Source: Dipylidium caninum
Taxonomy: Eukaryota; Platyhelminthes; Cestoda; Cyclophyllidea; Dipylidiidae
Direction of reading: 5' to 3'
Length of the DNA stretch: 64,000 bases
Assembly: GCA_017562135.1 (NCBI GenBank)
Contig: QEYB01000841.1
Location: forward strand, 186,001-250,000
Shown piece by piece: positions 42,901-55,300 of the stretch. Under the pieces are notes generated by a model. It had not been told where the DNA came from, did no database searches, and was given only the letters and a program-made list of their open reading frames with translations. The position numbers and the translations under genes are program-made. Positions within the stretch are counted from its first letter, which is position 1, and each line of letters opens with the position of its first letter.

Positions 42901-45900
42901 TGCGTTCACCCCATCCCACGTACCCTGTGACCAGCCTGCGTCAGTGCACGTCCTCCTCTCCACGCCTCGTGACTCACGAGTCCGCGTGTGGCGGATTGTT
43001 TCGGAGAGGACAGCCGACGCCGCAGGTTGGACTGCTCCGCAGTGAAGGGGAATCAACCGCCCAATGCAATGCAATGCCACCACCACCCGATGATCAGACC
43101 ACTTGAGGGGGAGCCGGAGAAAAAGTGGCATGGTGAAAGGGACGGTGGAGTTGTCACGTGGTAGCCATGGTGTACACCAACTCACACAGCAGAGTAGGCG
43201 GAGCCGTGAATGAATTACTAACACAACTGACACAATCGGCAGACACAATCGACGGCCACCGTGTGTTTGTTTTACGTAGGGCCAAGTGGGCAGTGAATCA
43301 TCGCAATGGGTTGGAGGCGCGCGATTGACACCTCAAGCACACTCCCTGCCCCGACTCCGATTACCAGTCTGGTGGTGGCATCGTTGATTCACTACCAAGG
43401 CGTCAACCGCCCACATCAGGTGGGACAGACTTAAGACGGCCAGTTCTCCACCGCACAGTGTCGACCGTCATGGCCTGAGAATCAAGTGCCGAGTCTTTCA
43501 CCGTCTGGTCAATTAACTCTACGACGTTCACGTGTGGCGATCCACCTCGCCAACATGACAATCCAAAACTTCTCCTTCTCTCCACTCCTCCATCCGTCCC
43601 TCCGTCCACGCATCCATCCCTCCATCTGGTGATGTGTTTTGTCACCACCTCCACATACGACTCGTCTTCTCTCCATTCGGTGACGTCTTCACCCTACTTT
43701 CCAACGTCAGTCATTGCAGTCAGCTGCATCGTCTGTTTCGAGCAGAGCTCCGTGACACGCGAATGCGATACGAGGCGTACGAGACGTATTTAGCCATCCA
43801 AGTGCTCTCGTCTCCACCCACTCCACTGTAAACACCTCCCTTGCTATAGCATCCACCCGATAGGCGATGCGACACAATCCCTTGCGGTGCAGACACTCGC
43901 TCCCCCTCGCACCACCACGCCTCATTCAGGCGGACTGCACAAGCACCGACCCCTGCGGGACAAAGCGGCCGCAGGTGCAGTGAATGTTTCTTGTGCTTAT
44001 TACCAACACGAAAATCACCTGTAATTCCAGAGTCTTGGAGAAGAGCTCCCGACCTTGCGGTGTCTGGAAGGAAAAAGGGAAGAAGTTAACGAGTGAGAGA
44101 GAAAGAGTCAGCAGGTGCATTTCAACCAATTGCTTTCCGTGTCGACGATCAGTCGACACATCGCAGCACCACCCTGAAACGTCTGGTGGAAGAGACACCT
44201 ACCGCTCTACATGCTCTCTCTTCGGATGGCGCTCGTGCTCGCCACCACGCTGGCCAGCAGGCACTGCCTCACCGGTCCGCACGTCATAACATTGAGACCG
44301 TCTTCTGGCCAATCACGGAACCAGTAAGCGATGGAGACGAGCCACTTCATGGGCCTTGCATCTCACTACATCGGACAAGTCGAGTGAAACAACTATCAGC
44401 GCAGATGCAAGCGTCGGACCGTCGAGTTGTCACTCCCGCCGACACATCGGCCCTCCAGCACTCGCTCGAACCCCTTCGCCTCCACCACCCTTTTCGGCTG
44501 CTTTGACCACTGTTATTAAATACCGCAATTAACGCGAGTGAGGCTCACTTCAGCGGCTAGCACGACAACTAACGCGTCGTCTGATGGTGAGGCGAGTGAA
44601 TGGGCAGCTGCGAAATGCCAAGTTGCCATCGACCATGCGAGAAGGCTTTTATGGCCAGACGAGGGAGACGGGGTGACGAGGCGAGAGGAGAAAGAGGAGA
44701 AGAGAGGACACGCGATAGTCAGGGTCACGTGCCACGACGCATTTAATTTCGTCTCCTTCTCTCTACCCTTGCAAGGAACCACGGAGGCAGTGTGGAATGC
44801 TACAGTGGAGGAGACTTACGAGCACAAGTTGCTTGAAAGCTGCGTTGGTGGACTCCAAGGCGGCCTCACTAAAAGGGGGAAAGAAAGAACTCGTCAGTTA
44901 CCACCTTCGAGGCCGCGAACTCACAAGCCCATTGGCACGCAGTGCAGGTGCAAGAGAGCGGTCGTCCTGACAGCAGGCATCGGATGAAATGACCGCGGTG
45001 CCCTGGTGACACCTTGACGTCTCGGGGCGCACATGTCGACATGCGTTCATTAGCATGACGTGTCCGCTTGCTGCGCCCACACGGCCTCCTTTCGGAGTGT
45101 GCAGTCAGCACTGCAGCCTCGCCACTGCTCTCACGCGGCCAGTGATGAGGTCCCCCTTCCCAACTGGTCGAATGCCACCCACAGCAAACCAGTGGTGTAG
45201 TGTGCTAAGCGTTCGTCACAAAGCCCCTGGCGCAAATCGACTCTAATGGTGGGGATGGACTGGGGACGCAATCGCTCCATACGAGTCATCCCACGTCGTC
45301 GCGTACCACGTTGCAAGGTGGTGAGACGCGGATCTGGCGGATCTGGAGCACGATTCGGCCTCGGATTTCAGTGCGAGGGGAGTCAGCGTTCTAATCTGCC
45401 GACAATGTGTACTCTAGTCGGCCCGACTACTTTTGACAACTCTCTCTCTCTCTCTCACCTCCCTCCACTCCCCTTTGGACCTTCACTGGGGCATGCGCAA
45501 TGCCTCGTCCATTGATGAGGTCAGCCTCACCCCAACATGCTCACGTGCGACAAAATAGAGTCGCCTCTGTAGCCTCTGACAGGTGCGCGAATTGGCCACT
45601 GCGGAGTCTCCCGTGGAGCCGAACACAAGGTGTCTGATTGGACATGGACTGCAGTGGGGACGAATAAAGCGAGTGCGTTGCACAGACGACCTGCATGCAT
45701 GCATGGAGACAGGGAGAGGAGAGGGAGAGGGGGGTGAGAAAGAAAAGAAAGAGGCAGATGACAAGTGTTGCGGTGACCCGTCAACTCACTTCCCAACAAC
45801 CATTTGCCGCACGTAGTTGGTCATGAAGGGCTTTGACAACGTCTCTTCTGACATCATTGAGCTTCGTGACGACTGCGCCACTTTGTTCCGTCTCTTCCTC

Positions 45901-48074
45901 CTTCACCGTATTCGCCTGGTCTCCCTCCTCCCTGTCATCATCCCTGTCACGCGCCTCCCCTTCATTCTTCTCCCTTTCTTCACCTTTGTCCTCGTCTTCG
46001 ACTTCGACTTCGCCTCCGCCTTCGCCTTTGACTTCGCCTTTATCCTCGGCCGCGAGTGCGCGTCCGGCGAACCACGCTTCGTGTGCCACTCATCGATGGG
46101 GAGAACTGCTTCTCTTCTTCTTCTTCTTCTTCTGCTTCCTCCACTTCTCTCGGGCTCCTCCCACTGTCCTCTCCACTCCTCCCTCCACTCCATCCTCCAT
46201 TCCTCACCGCTCCCCCTTGCGCCCACCTCTCCACGCTAGCATCCACCCTGCCTTCTCTCGAGTAATGAGTCGCCGCCGTGGAGGACACCAGTCTCATCGA
46301 GGTCTGGCCTCTCGTCGCTCGGCTCTTCTACGATGTACCCGTGTTCCTCCTCACCGTCTCCGTCGCCGTCTCCGTCTCGGTCTCTGTTCCACCACCGTCC
46401 CACATCCTCGTCACCTGCCGAGTTTGCGTGAGCTGCGCTCCTCCATGCGACCCATCTTGCCAGTACACCGTCGATCGCATCTCTCCTTCCTGCGACCCCG
46501 CGTCGGGGAGGTGATAGTCATGACCCTCGTCGATGGCATCGGATCATGTCATCCACGGCGGAGACAATCTGCTGACACTGGAGGCGAGTGAGGTAGCCGA
46601 TCTCTTCGGAGGACGATTGGGTAAGTGGACTCCTCGTCTCCTCTCCACTTTCCACAGGTACAACCGCCTCGTTGTTTGGCGGGGGGCTGGGGCGGTTGAG
46701 GGCCACTGGTTCTGCCCGAGTCCCCTCGGCTAACGACTGTGATACAGATCGCCATCGAGGCGGCGGTGGCCGGGGAGGACGCGTTGTGCACGCGGAGGTG
46801 GAGGTGGGAGCGGTGTTTTGTCGCTTGAAAGTGCCGCCGATCTCCTTGCTTTCCCAGGCGTCGTCCAAGGACATGGTCATACTCCCCTCTCTACCCTCGT
46901 CTCTGTCCTTCTGCTTCTGCTTCTGCTTCTGCTCCTGCCCCCGCTCCTGCCCCTGCCCCTGCCTCTCCATCTCCATCTCCATCTCCGTCTCCGTCTCCGT
47001 CTCCATCCTCGTCTCCACACGCGGGCCGCTGTTGAAAGGGTTCTCGTGTCGACTCTCCTCCGACCACGCCGACGATTTATGCTCACGCCGTTTGTCTCCA
47101 CCATATTCCGATTTCCCGAACAACTGCTCTTCCCATGACCGCACCTCGCTCCTTTCAGACTGGCGTAGGCCAGAGGGGGAGTAGGGATGAGATGAGGTGT
47201 CTCGACGACCAGCCACGTCTTCATCACGTTGTGTGATGTCGTCGGTGCTGAACATCTCCTCCTCCGCCGCCACCACCACTGCCTCGTGAGGGGGTAGATG
47301 AGGCGGCACCTTCTGCCTTGTGGGAACACGACAGAGGGATTCTCTGGTGGTAGGGTGAAGGTTGTGCTCCAAGGAGTGCGGTGATTTGTGAGCGGGAGAG
47401 TGGAGACCGTGATGACTCCTCTCGTAACTCATCTTTCGGGTGGTAGTGGTAGTGGGGACGGAGTGGTCGGAAGACCTGTCAGTCCATGCTCGCGAGGGCT
47501 CATCTCCACAGGTCTGTGGTGACAATTCTTCTTCTTGTTGCTGCTGCAGTTGCTGCTGTTGGCGTTGTCGTTGTGGGTGTGTTTGCGAAGGTGGTCGGGA
47601 AGGCGGTGTTGGTTGTGCTGAAGTTAGCGACGGTGGCAGGGACGCGGATGTCGCCTCGGTGGGCTTAGTGACAGACGCAGTGGAGGACCTGGATTGAAAA
47701 GTGCTTCCGAGGACACTCTGACCAATCTTGTCGATAGAGGAGTACTTCCTCAATTTGTCGAATTTGTTGGCCAGATCCACCTTGTGGCTGAAGTCGGAGA
47801 CAATGCTCTCAGTCTTGGCGTTGAGTGACTCGAAGAGACGACTGGGTGCAGCAAATAAGCTCCCGCCGCTGCTGCCGCTGACACTGCCACTGCCGCTGCC
47901 ACGACCACCATGTCTTCCATTGACGCCCGCTCCTGCTCCTGCTCCTGCTCCCCTCATCTCTGCCCTGTCCCCCTCCTCGTCCACGCCTGCATCCACGCCT
48001 GCACCCACGTCAACACCAAAGCCACGGCTTCGCTTATCCTCAAATGTGTTACGGAAGAAGTTGCCGAAGTTCAT
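39980..48074 (-). CDS. KIAA0513/SBF2-domain-like gene, right copy
   Basis: Same nine-exon gene as in the left arm, read toward the spacer: 48074-45790, 44868-44820, 44063-44019, 42560-42516, 42374-42227, 41821-41683, 41034-40993, 40499-40405 and 40059-39980 (stop). Exons 2-9 keep open frames, phases and GT..AG borders, including the full 148-nt exon 5 (GVCSGGLLDEDGLRAILSRV...) and a GT donor after exon 4. Exon 1 opens with a long frame to 46518 (518 codons) that runs off frame at a 2-nt deletion near 46545; a second 2-nt difference near 45876 separates the acidic region from the domain start. Exon 1 is Ser/Gly/Glu-rich and may be mis-modelled, so this could be a functional gene or an early pseudogene. 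The conserved domain is intact, which makes this the better candidate of the two copies. Confidence 0.58.
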
Positions 48075-49111
48075 GGCACCTCACGCGACGTAGCAGAAGC
48101 CGACGAGTCGTGTCGGTGAATGTGGCTTTGGAGAGGGACTAAACCTCCCGACCACTGAGAACGAGGCGGCGAGGAGGATCGATGGGAGGTGGGCGAGTGA
48201 GTAGTCAAACTGCGCAAGCGATTGGCTGATGCGAGGACGCGCTACGATTCGTCGGGTCTGTCCAACGTCATTGGGTGGAGGTGGGTGAGGGGTGGTTGAA
48301 AAAGGTCATAGGAGGGGAAGTTTATTGCTGCGAGGAGATGCAATTGCAGAAAGTTCGCTGGAGCATTTAACGGTGCGGTCAGTGGCAGCGGGTTGTGGTG
48401 GGTGTAGGCGACATGAGAGTATCTAGCCACTGCGGGACAAAATTGAAGACATCGTCGAACGTTTGATCATCCACTAAGAACGTGTTGGAGGAGACGGCGA
48501 AGATGGTCTGAAGTGGTCCACCCACGATCTCTCTAGCCCAGGCAATCGACTAGACTCCTTCTTTCTATTTTTCTCCCCCCCCCTCCTCCCTCATTCCCTA
48601 TACTCTGTATTTGTATGTGATGTTTGTGTGTGTGTGTGCGTGCGTGTATGTGTTAGTTGATGGGGGTAGAGAGAGAAGGGAAGGAGTGAGTGTGTGTATT
48701 TTGGGTTGCCTGCTTGTGGCAATGGATTAAGTGGAATGCTGATGGTAGTTATCCCATGTGGCAGATGTGATGCCGCAATACCGGAAGGGCACGAGGGGTG
48801 ATCTGCTGATGTGGATGTCGCGATGCTGAAGATCTTAGCTGGAATGAGGTCTTTTGAGTGTTTGGTGGTTATGTGAATGGCGGAGGGATGTGCTCTCCCG
48901 CGTATGCAAAGCTATTGGACTGTGAAGGAGTGGCCTCTTCACTGGATGACCTAACAGCGAATGAATTTAGTGGAACATGAGCGCCTCCTCGTTTTTTGGA
49001 ATAACACTGAGGTAAAAATGAGATGAAGGAGGAGTGCGAAGGGAGGGGGGGAAGAAGTGGCAAATGCTGTTGTCTAGACTTACGGGAGAACGTTAGTGTC
49101 GCCTTAGTTTA

Positions 49112-49135
49112 CACAGGATTTGTAAAAATCCTGTG
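49112..49135. repeat. Perfect 10-bp hairpin at the outer edge of the right arm
   Basis: The sequence cacaggattt, a 4-nt loop, then aaatcctgtg forms a perfect stem. It sits 12 bp outside the point where homology to the left arm ends and between the arm and the prominin gene. It could be a terminator-like or recombination-prone structure, or chance. Confidence 0.6.
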
Positions 49136-49338
49136 CCCGTCCCTAGTCATAAACACAGGGTACAAGTGAAGGGAACCAAACCATTTTTCTTTATACAATT
49201 GGTAAAAAAATAGTAGTATAATGAAGGTGTCATTGTGTAAACGGAGTTGGTGGTTGGCATGGTAATGATCGGTTTGTGGAGCGATGATGTTGCGCGCGAG
49301 TTGCCGTCAATTGCGTTAGAAGAGCAAATAATACACAA

Positions 49339-52300
49339 TTAGGTTGATTTGGAGGAGAGCGATTGAATTACGCAAGCGTAGATTACGCACAGGAAGGAAT
49401 ATAAAGAGACGAGTAGGAAAAGGGCGAATCCGAGGGCACCCATGCGCTGAACGAATGGTACGAAGTCCTCGTGAGGAGGCGCGGACGATGAAACGATGCA
49501 AGTGGTTTCCACCATGTCCCAAGCGATGACGCCCATCCTTCGACAAGGCGCCGTGTAACGTTCCAAGGCTTTTGAAACGCGAGCATTGATGGATCTGGCC
49601 GCGTAGTGCCGCTCAAATTTGAACACCAGGCGCTGATATTCCATGCCAATCGCACGAGTCACTGCCTGAAGAAGAGCTTTTCTTGAAGCGTTGGTTGATG
49701 CTTTCGATAGCCCCATATTATACACCAATTCAGCGAGTCGAGTGAGACTTTGGGTGAAACTCGGTCGTAGGTGTATTCGATAGAGTGTAGTTGCAGCCTT
49801 TAGTAGACCGTCCAACTGTTCAATATACCGAAAACTCCTTTTTGTCGAACGAATAAGACGAAGACTATAGTTGGAATTTCGCAGAAGTTGGACTATACGC
49901 GCAGAGCACGCAGGTGATATGTTTTGTGTCCGGGAGGAATCCCGTTCCAAATTAAGTTGAATCAAATGAACATGTCGAAGAAGTTGCCTATTTTTTCGCA
50001 GATTCGTCAACAATGTTCCCATAATCTTCTCCCTTTCTTCTGCACCCTCAATCGCCTGCAGCCAGAACTTCTCAGTAGTGTCAAGCACTGTGGATTTTCC
50101 GGATTCCTCCATTGTGACATTTGATCCTTCGGTGATGAGGGTCTGAAGAATAAGCTCAAAATTTGGCGGCAGTAAATTATCGTTCAATTTCTTTGTCACC
50201 ATCGCCACAGCCTTCTCAATGAAGTACTTTTCAAACTCTTGCGACTTGCTTTTGATCACCGGTACTTCTAAGAGTCCAGTCAAGTTGAGCTCCGCCTTCA
50301 ACGAAATGGCTTCGAAGAAGCTTTCATTTCCCGCCGACCTAAAGATCAAAGTCGTATCTAAATGGCTTCCGACTATTTTTGCATCATTTAACTGACTGTT
50401 AAAGCGTCAAACCTACTTCGAACAACGAGTAAGTAGGGCAGAAACTAAATTCCGTGGATAGTCAATCCGAAGATGGTTGGAAACATTGAAACCCACATTT
50501 GTGGTTTCATTGAGTCCGGGGAGATGGCGAGAGAGGAAAGAATGGACAAGCGTCATCCAATCTTCCCAGCTACTTTCAATTAAAGCATTCAATTCCGTGT
50601 CCAGTTGGACTTGCCGTGGAGTGTTGGGCATCAACGGTAGGCAGACCTGAAATAAAGGAGCAGAATACTTTACAACGGTGGCTCTTGCGAAATTGCGATG
50701 GATCCAGGACCCGCAGCAAGTCATGGCGTTTTCAGTACTGGGGGCGGGGCCCATCATCCCCCAAATTGCCTCAATGAGGGCTTAGGAGTTGACGGGCCCA
50801 CGAGGCCGACGGCAGGCACAGAAGTTAACCTTTATCGGGTTAGCAACGAGGTGATTGCAGATTCTAAGTAAGAATGAAAATTTACAGTTTTTAGCTGAAA
50901 AATACGACTTTATTCACTTAGGTACTGTCCGTTTTTATCGATGCCCTTGCGCCATCGTTCAAGCAGTGTCATACTTTGACGTTCATAAGATTTCCGACCG
51001 CTGCAATCAAAAGACTTGATTAGCTCTGATTTGACATCCATCAGCGTCATTCAAAATTTTCCTCTTTAAAGATTTCTGCATGAAACGACCAAATAAGTGG
51101 TAATTTGAAGGCGAAGATTAGGGTTGCACGGCGAGTTGTCAACGCACCCTAACGTAGATCCAATAATTTTCGGCAGGTGACCGGAGATGTGTGGGACTTT
51201 GCATCATCATGAGGGGAAACAGCACCTCTCTGAGTTGCCGCTTCTGGCCACTTTGCTTGAATTGCATCTCTCAGTTTGACGAGTTGTTGAACGTACATGC
51301 TTGAATTGACTGTTTGGCCAAAGTTAAAAGTGCAGACCTCCTTTATAATCCAAACAAACTGACAACACAATCCGATTTGGTGAACTCCTTTTGATGTTGT
51401 CAGGACTGGCTAATTTTGCATTGCTCATGATCTCTCTCGGTTAACCTTGTTCAACAACAATTCACTTTTCGTTGCCAGTAATTAGTCTTTTCCTGAATGG
51501 ATCAACTTAGTTGCCTTTCAGATGTGAATCGCAAATGCTAATGGGCTGCACCAAATAAAAATTCCTTGAGCTGGCGAGGGACCCACAGACCGAGTTTCCT
51601 GACACAGCTAAACTTTTTCATTCCCTTTTCCACTGCACATATGCGATTCGCATCTGAGCTTCGCTGCAACATCGCACGCGTTGTGCCGTGACGATCTGCT
51701 TCGACGATGGCCTTGATCGCCGCGGGTCTCGCCGTCTTCCACTGGAAGGGCGGTCAAATCGTGGAGCATTTCTCATTGAAAACCACCAGACCGAAATCTG
51801 GCAAACCAAGTTTGACGATACTGCCTTTCTTTCTTTCTTTCTTCAAGGCTGCACTCCCATCTACGGCAAATAACTTTTTGTCTGCGTGCGATGGGTCTTG
51901 CCCTTTCGGAACTAATGCAGTTAACCATATCTGAAATTCACGCCTTGTTCTTCCATTTAAATTGAGCTAAACACGATATTCCACAACTAAACCACATTCT
52001 TTTATACTAAAGGAAAAGTAAAAGTCCACACAATAGGAAAAATATGTAGGTTTGGCGCTTTGAACGCGTTAACGAAACAAAGGAGAGCGTAAAACCCGCA
52101 AGGACTTGGTTGCCAGCCCTCGGCACTCTCGCATCATGGCTGTCAATTGGGATGGCTTGGCGTAAGCTGACGCACACAGCTTACGTCGCGTACTTTTAGC
52201 GCCTATGCAATAACAACGCCCTTTGAAGCTAAAAAACTGCCTTAAATGAAGCACAAAGGGGATCGGAGGCGCGGACTTGGAGGAGAAGAAGGTGACCCGG

Positions 52301-55300
52301 GCGCGATGGAAATTGTGTCTCGATTGTGCACTCACATTCGGATGTCAGTGTTTCGTTTACCCAAGTGTTACGTGGGCATTTTCGAAAGTAATGTTTCGAA
52401 GGGAGGAAGTGAGATAGAATGCACACACTGGCAGGCGGTTATTTTAGCCTATACTAGAACCATTGCCGACAATCAGAATGAGCGGGGATTCACGAGCAGG
52501 GAGGAGGCATCGGTAGCGTTATTCGTTGGTGTGACCACTGTGGAAAGGGATTTCGTTACAACTCCTGGCCAGTGGAAGGGACAGTCGAGAAGTCGGCCAA
52601 CAAAGAATGCACGATTAACGTCACCTGGTGTCGATTCAACCTTAACCGAAACGAAATACCGCAATGTTGTGACCGACCCACACAACCTAAACTCTCATTA
52701 CTCCCACCACAGCCAAGCCCGGCAGCGAGACAATCGAATAAACAAAGTCGAGAGACTGGATGAATTGAGAGTGAGGGTGGAGGTGCACACTACCGCGTGA
52801 TGGACCATAGCTGAGCGGAGTGTTAGTAAGTCTGGTGATTTTGCGCTCCTTCGTCGCTCCGGCAACGAGGAGTTGGCTACTCGCCATAAACAGACAACAG
52901 GTAAGTGAATACACTAATGAGACGCGACCGCTCTCAAAGAAATGAGAAATTCCAGCGGCTCTTGAAACACTTCTCCACGTGCGTTTATGTCATTTGTGTG
53001 ATCAACCTCACATCAGATTACTAAATATGGCGTACCAGTGTGCAGATACTATTAACAACACTGGTGTTTTCACTGTAAGTGGAAACCGCTCAAGACGATG
53101 ACGAAGGCCACAATTAGTAAAGTTCCAACCACTTCGCCAAAAATGGACACAATCAGGAGTCATCAACCGCATTCAATGAAATATCTCTTTTCGTGCCGGT
53201 GACGTCTTTTGAACACGTCATCTTTTGGCTATCACTTAAATTGCCCCACAAATTGGAGCAAAGTGGCCAAGAAGGCGAGAGGTTAACGGTAACAGAGGAA
53301 TTACTTTGGTTATCTTTTCCGTCGGAATTGCTGAAACCACCTACCCCAGGACAGATGTAAACGCACACACAGACAGACGACAGTGCACAAACTTCCAAAT
53401 TCACCCTCACATTTTCAAATTTCCCCTATTTTATCTGTTGTATACTGTCTCGCTACCGGACCGTTCGAGGAGGGAGTAGCAAAGTTTCGGTGGAGAATCC
53501 TTGCATTGATGTTGTTTGACAGGACTATGTTGGTTTTACCTTGGGGACCTGACGCTAATTGACACCATAGTGAAAGAGAGACTCTAGCCTCTTCCCTGTC
53601 CGAGAGAAGGAGAGGTAAAGGTTGCAGCAGCTAGAAGTTTAGTCCGCCACTTAGGAAAGTATCACGTGGAAGTTTTGAGTGAGGCCATGTACCTGCTGAC
53701 CTGTTAAGGCCTCCTTCTAATAACATTTTACACAGAATGTGGACATCAAACTGTCACAATGTATCAACATTTAGGGCAGAATGTTTGTGTATACGTTTGT
53801 CAACGAGCCTCCTTCAAGGTCGACGGGTACAGCATGGAATGCAGTTGTCGACAACATTCTCATAGTACTTTAAAATAAGTCAGTCTTTGTATGGCAACTT
53901 TTTCCTTCAGTAATAGAAGATGAAAGAAGAAGAGGAAAGGTACTGCTAAGCTTGCAGCAAGTGGGCGGAGATTCTCCGTAGTATCGAAACTTACGTGGAC
54001 ATGAAAGTAGCCTGTAGTGAAGAGCAGGGGAAGACAGACGAGGGAGAGGAGGAGTATGCCACAGCAGGAGATGAGGTGAGCACAGCCCTTGCAACGACGA
54101 TGTTGTGGACCGCTAAAGTGGACACACCTGCCACAACGCGTTTGGGAATTGGTTTCCTCCCATGTCTCAAATGTGACGGTTGGTGACCATTTCCTCACAG
54201 CCTGGGAGAGCGAGAGAGCACATGAAAGGCAGGCGTATTTCAGGGTCGGACGAGTCGAGCGGACAAACAAATAAAACCAAATTTGGATACCTCAACAAAG
54301 GCATAAATGGACGCGCTGACTCACCTCACATAGGCCGGAGGCAACTTGTCGCTCTAATTTGGCGATAAACGATAAGAGTGGAGATAAGATTCATTCTCAC
54401 CACGCAAAAAGCCGCCGTTCGGTGGCTGGAGTGAGTATAGTCCGCCGGGGGGCTAAAGGCGTCCCGTCCAAAACATCTAATCTCCCCTCCACAAGGGTAA
54501 CAGTCGCATCACCTGCCAAATCATCTGGCAGGAGGCTTAACACGCCACCCAAATCAAAATTTTTGTGGCCAAAACTAATCGGTATCCGCCCACTCCCCAA
54601 TTTCATATGAACTCCCTAAACTCGTCTGAGTCTTGTCATTGCATTCCCGGTACAAAGTTAAGTCATTCAATATGCTAATCAACCTAACTGTCTTTGTCAC
54701 AATGGTCAAATTAGTTTAAGGAAAGCGAATTATGTTAAATGTTGGAAAAAAATTTCCTCACCAGACTGTCACTTTGAGGACAGCCGCTGTCGGAGTCGGA
54801 AGAAATTGTGCTACCGTGGTCCTGTTTATCGAGGGTTTCACGCCTATCGAGGTAGTGACTGGGCAACGGGAATGTCAGTGAAGAAGTTGACTGTCCACCT
54901 TGCATCGGCAGTGGAGTCGTAAGGGAGTCTTCGTCTTCAGAGGTGCCACAACCAGATGAAGAAGCACAACTCAGCTTTGGAATTGGCAGAAGAGGAAAGA
55001 TCTCTTTGGCGGGAAGTTTGGCACGGTAGCGCGGCCACAGACAGGAGCACAGGAGTAGAACCAGTGGAGCCGTTAGTACCATCAGTCCGACAAAGTAGAC
55101 AACAATCCAGGCATTCTTGAGCATGCCCAGAGTGCCGTTCACAGTCCTCATTGTTCGGTGGTAGGAGCCTTCGGTTTCATTAATCTTCAGCCTTACCTTG
55201 TCCAAGTAGACGGAAAGACTCTCCATCGCCTTTACGACGATTTCGGATAACTGGGTGAATTGGCCTTTCATATTTTGGCGGATTGATTCTTCCAGGTCTT

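Larger units (their letters stand above)
39435..49100 (-). repeat. Right arm of giant inverted repeat
   Basis: This is the reverse complement of 29283-39085, about 9.7 kb long. Identity is very high next to the spacer: the 1.5 kb around exons 8 and 9, introns included, shows almost no differences. It is lower and indel-rich in the introns of the outer half. The outer boundary is near 49100, where pairing with 29283 stops abruptly. The prominin stop codon lies only about 240 bp beyond it. Confidence 0.97.

Noticed and set aside
29283..49100. Palindrome as a single uncorrected fold-back long read
   Set aside because: A fold-back read would give arms differing mainly by random indels and almost no spacer. 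Here there are clear base substitutions, a 350-bp unique spacer and graded divergence. Joining of two haplotypes is still possible and is kept as an alternative.
52246..52800. Plus-strand open frame of 184 codons beside the mariner relic
   Set aside because: No domain recognised, antisense to the prominin intron, and overlapped by open frames on the other strand; length alone is not enough.
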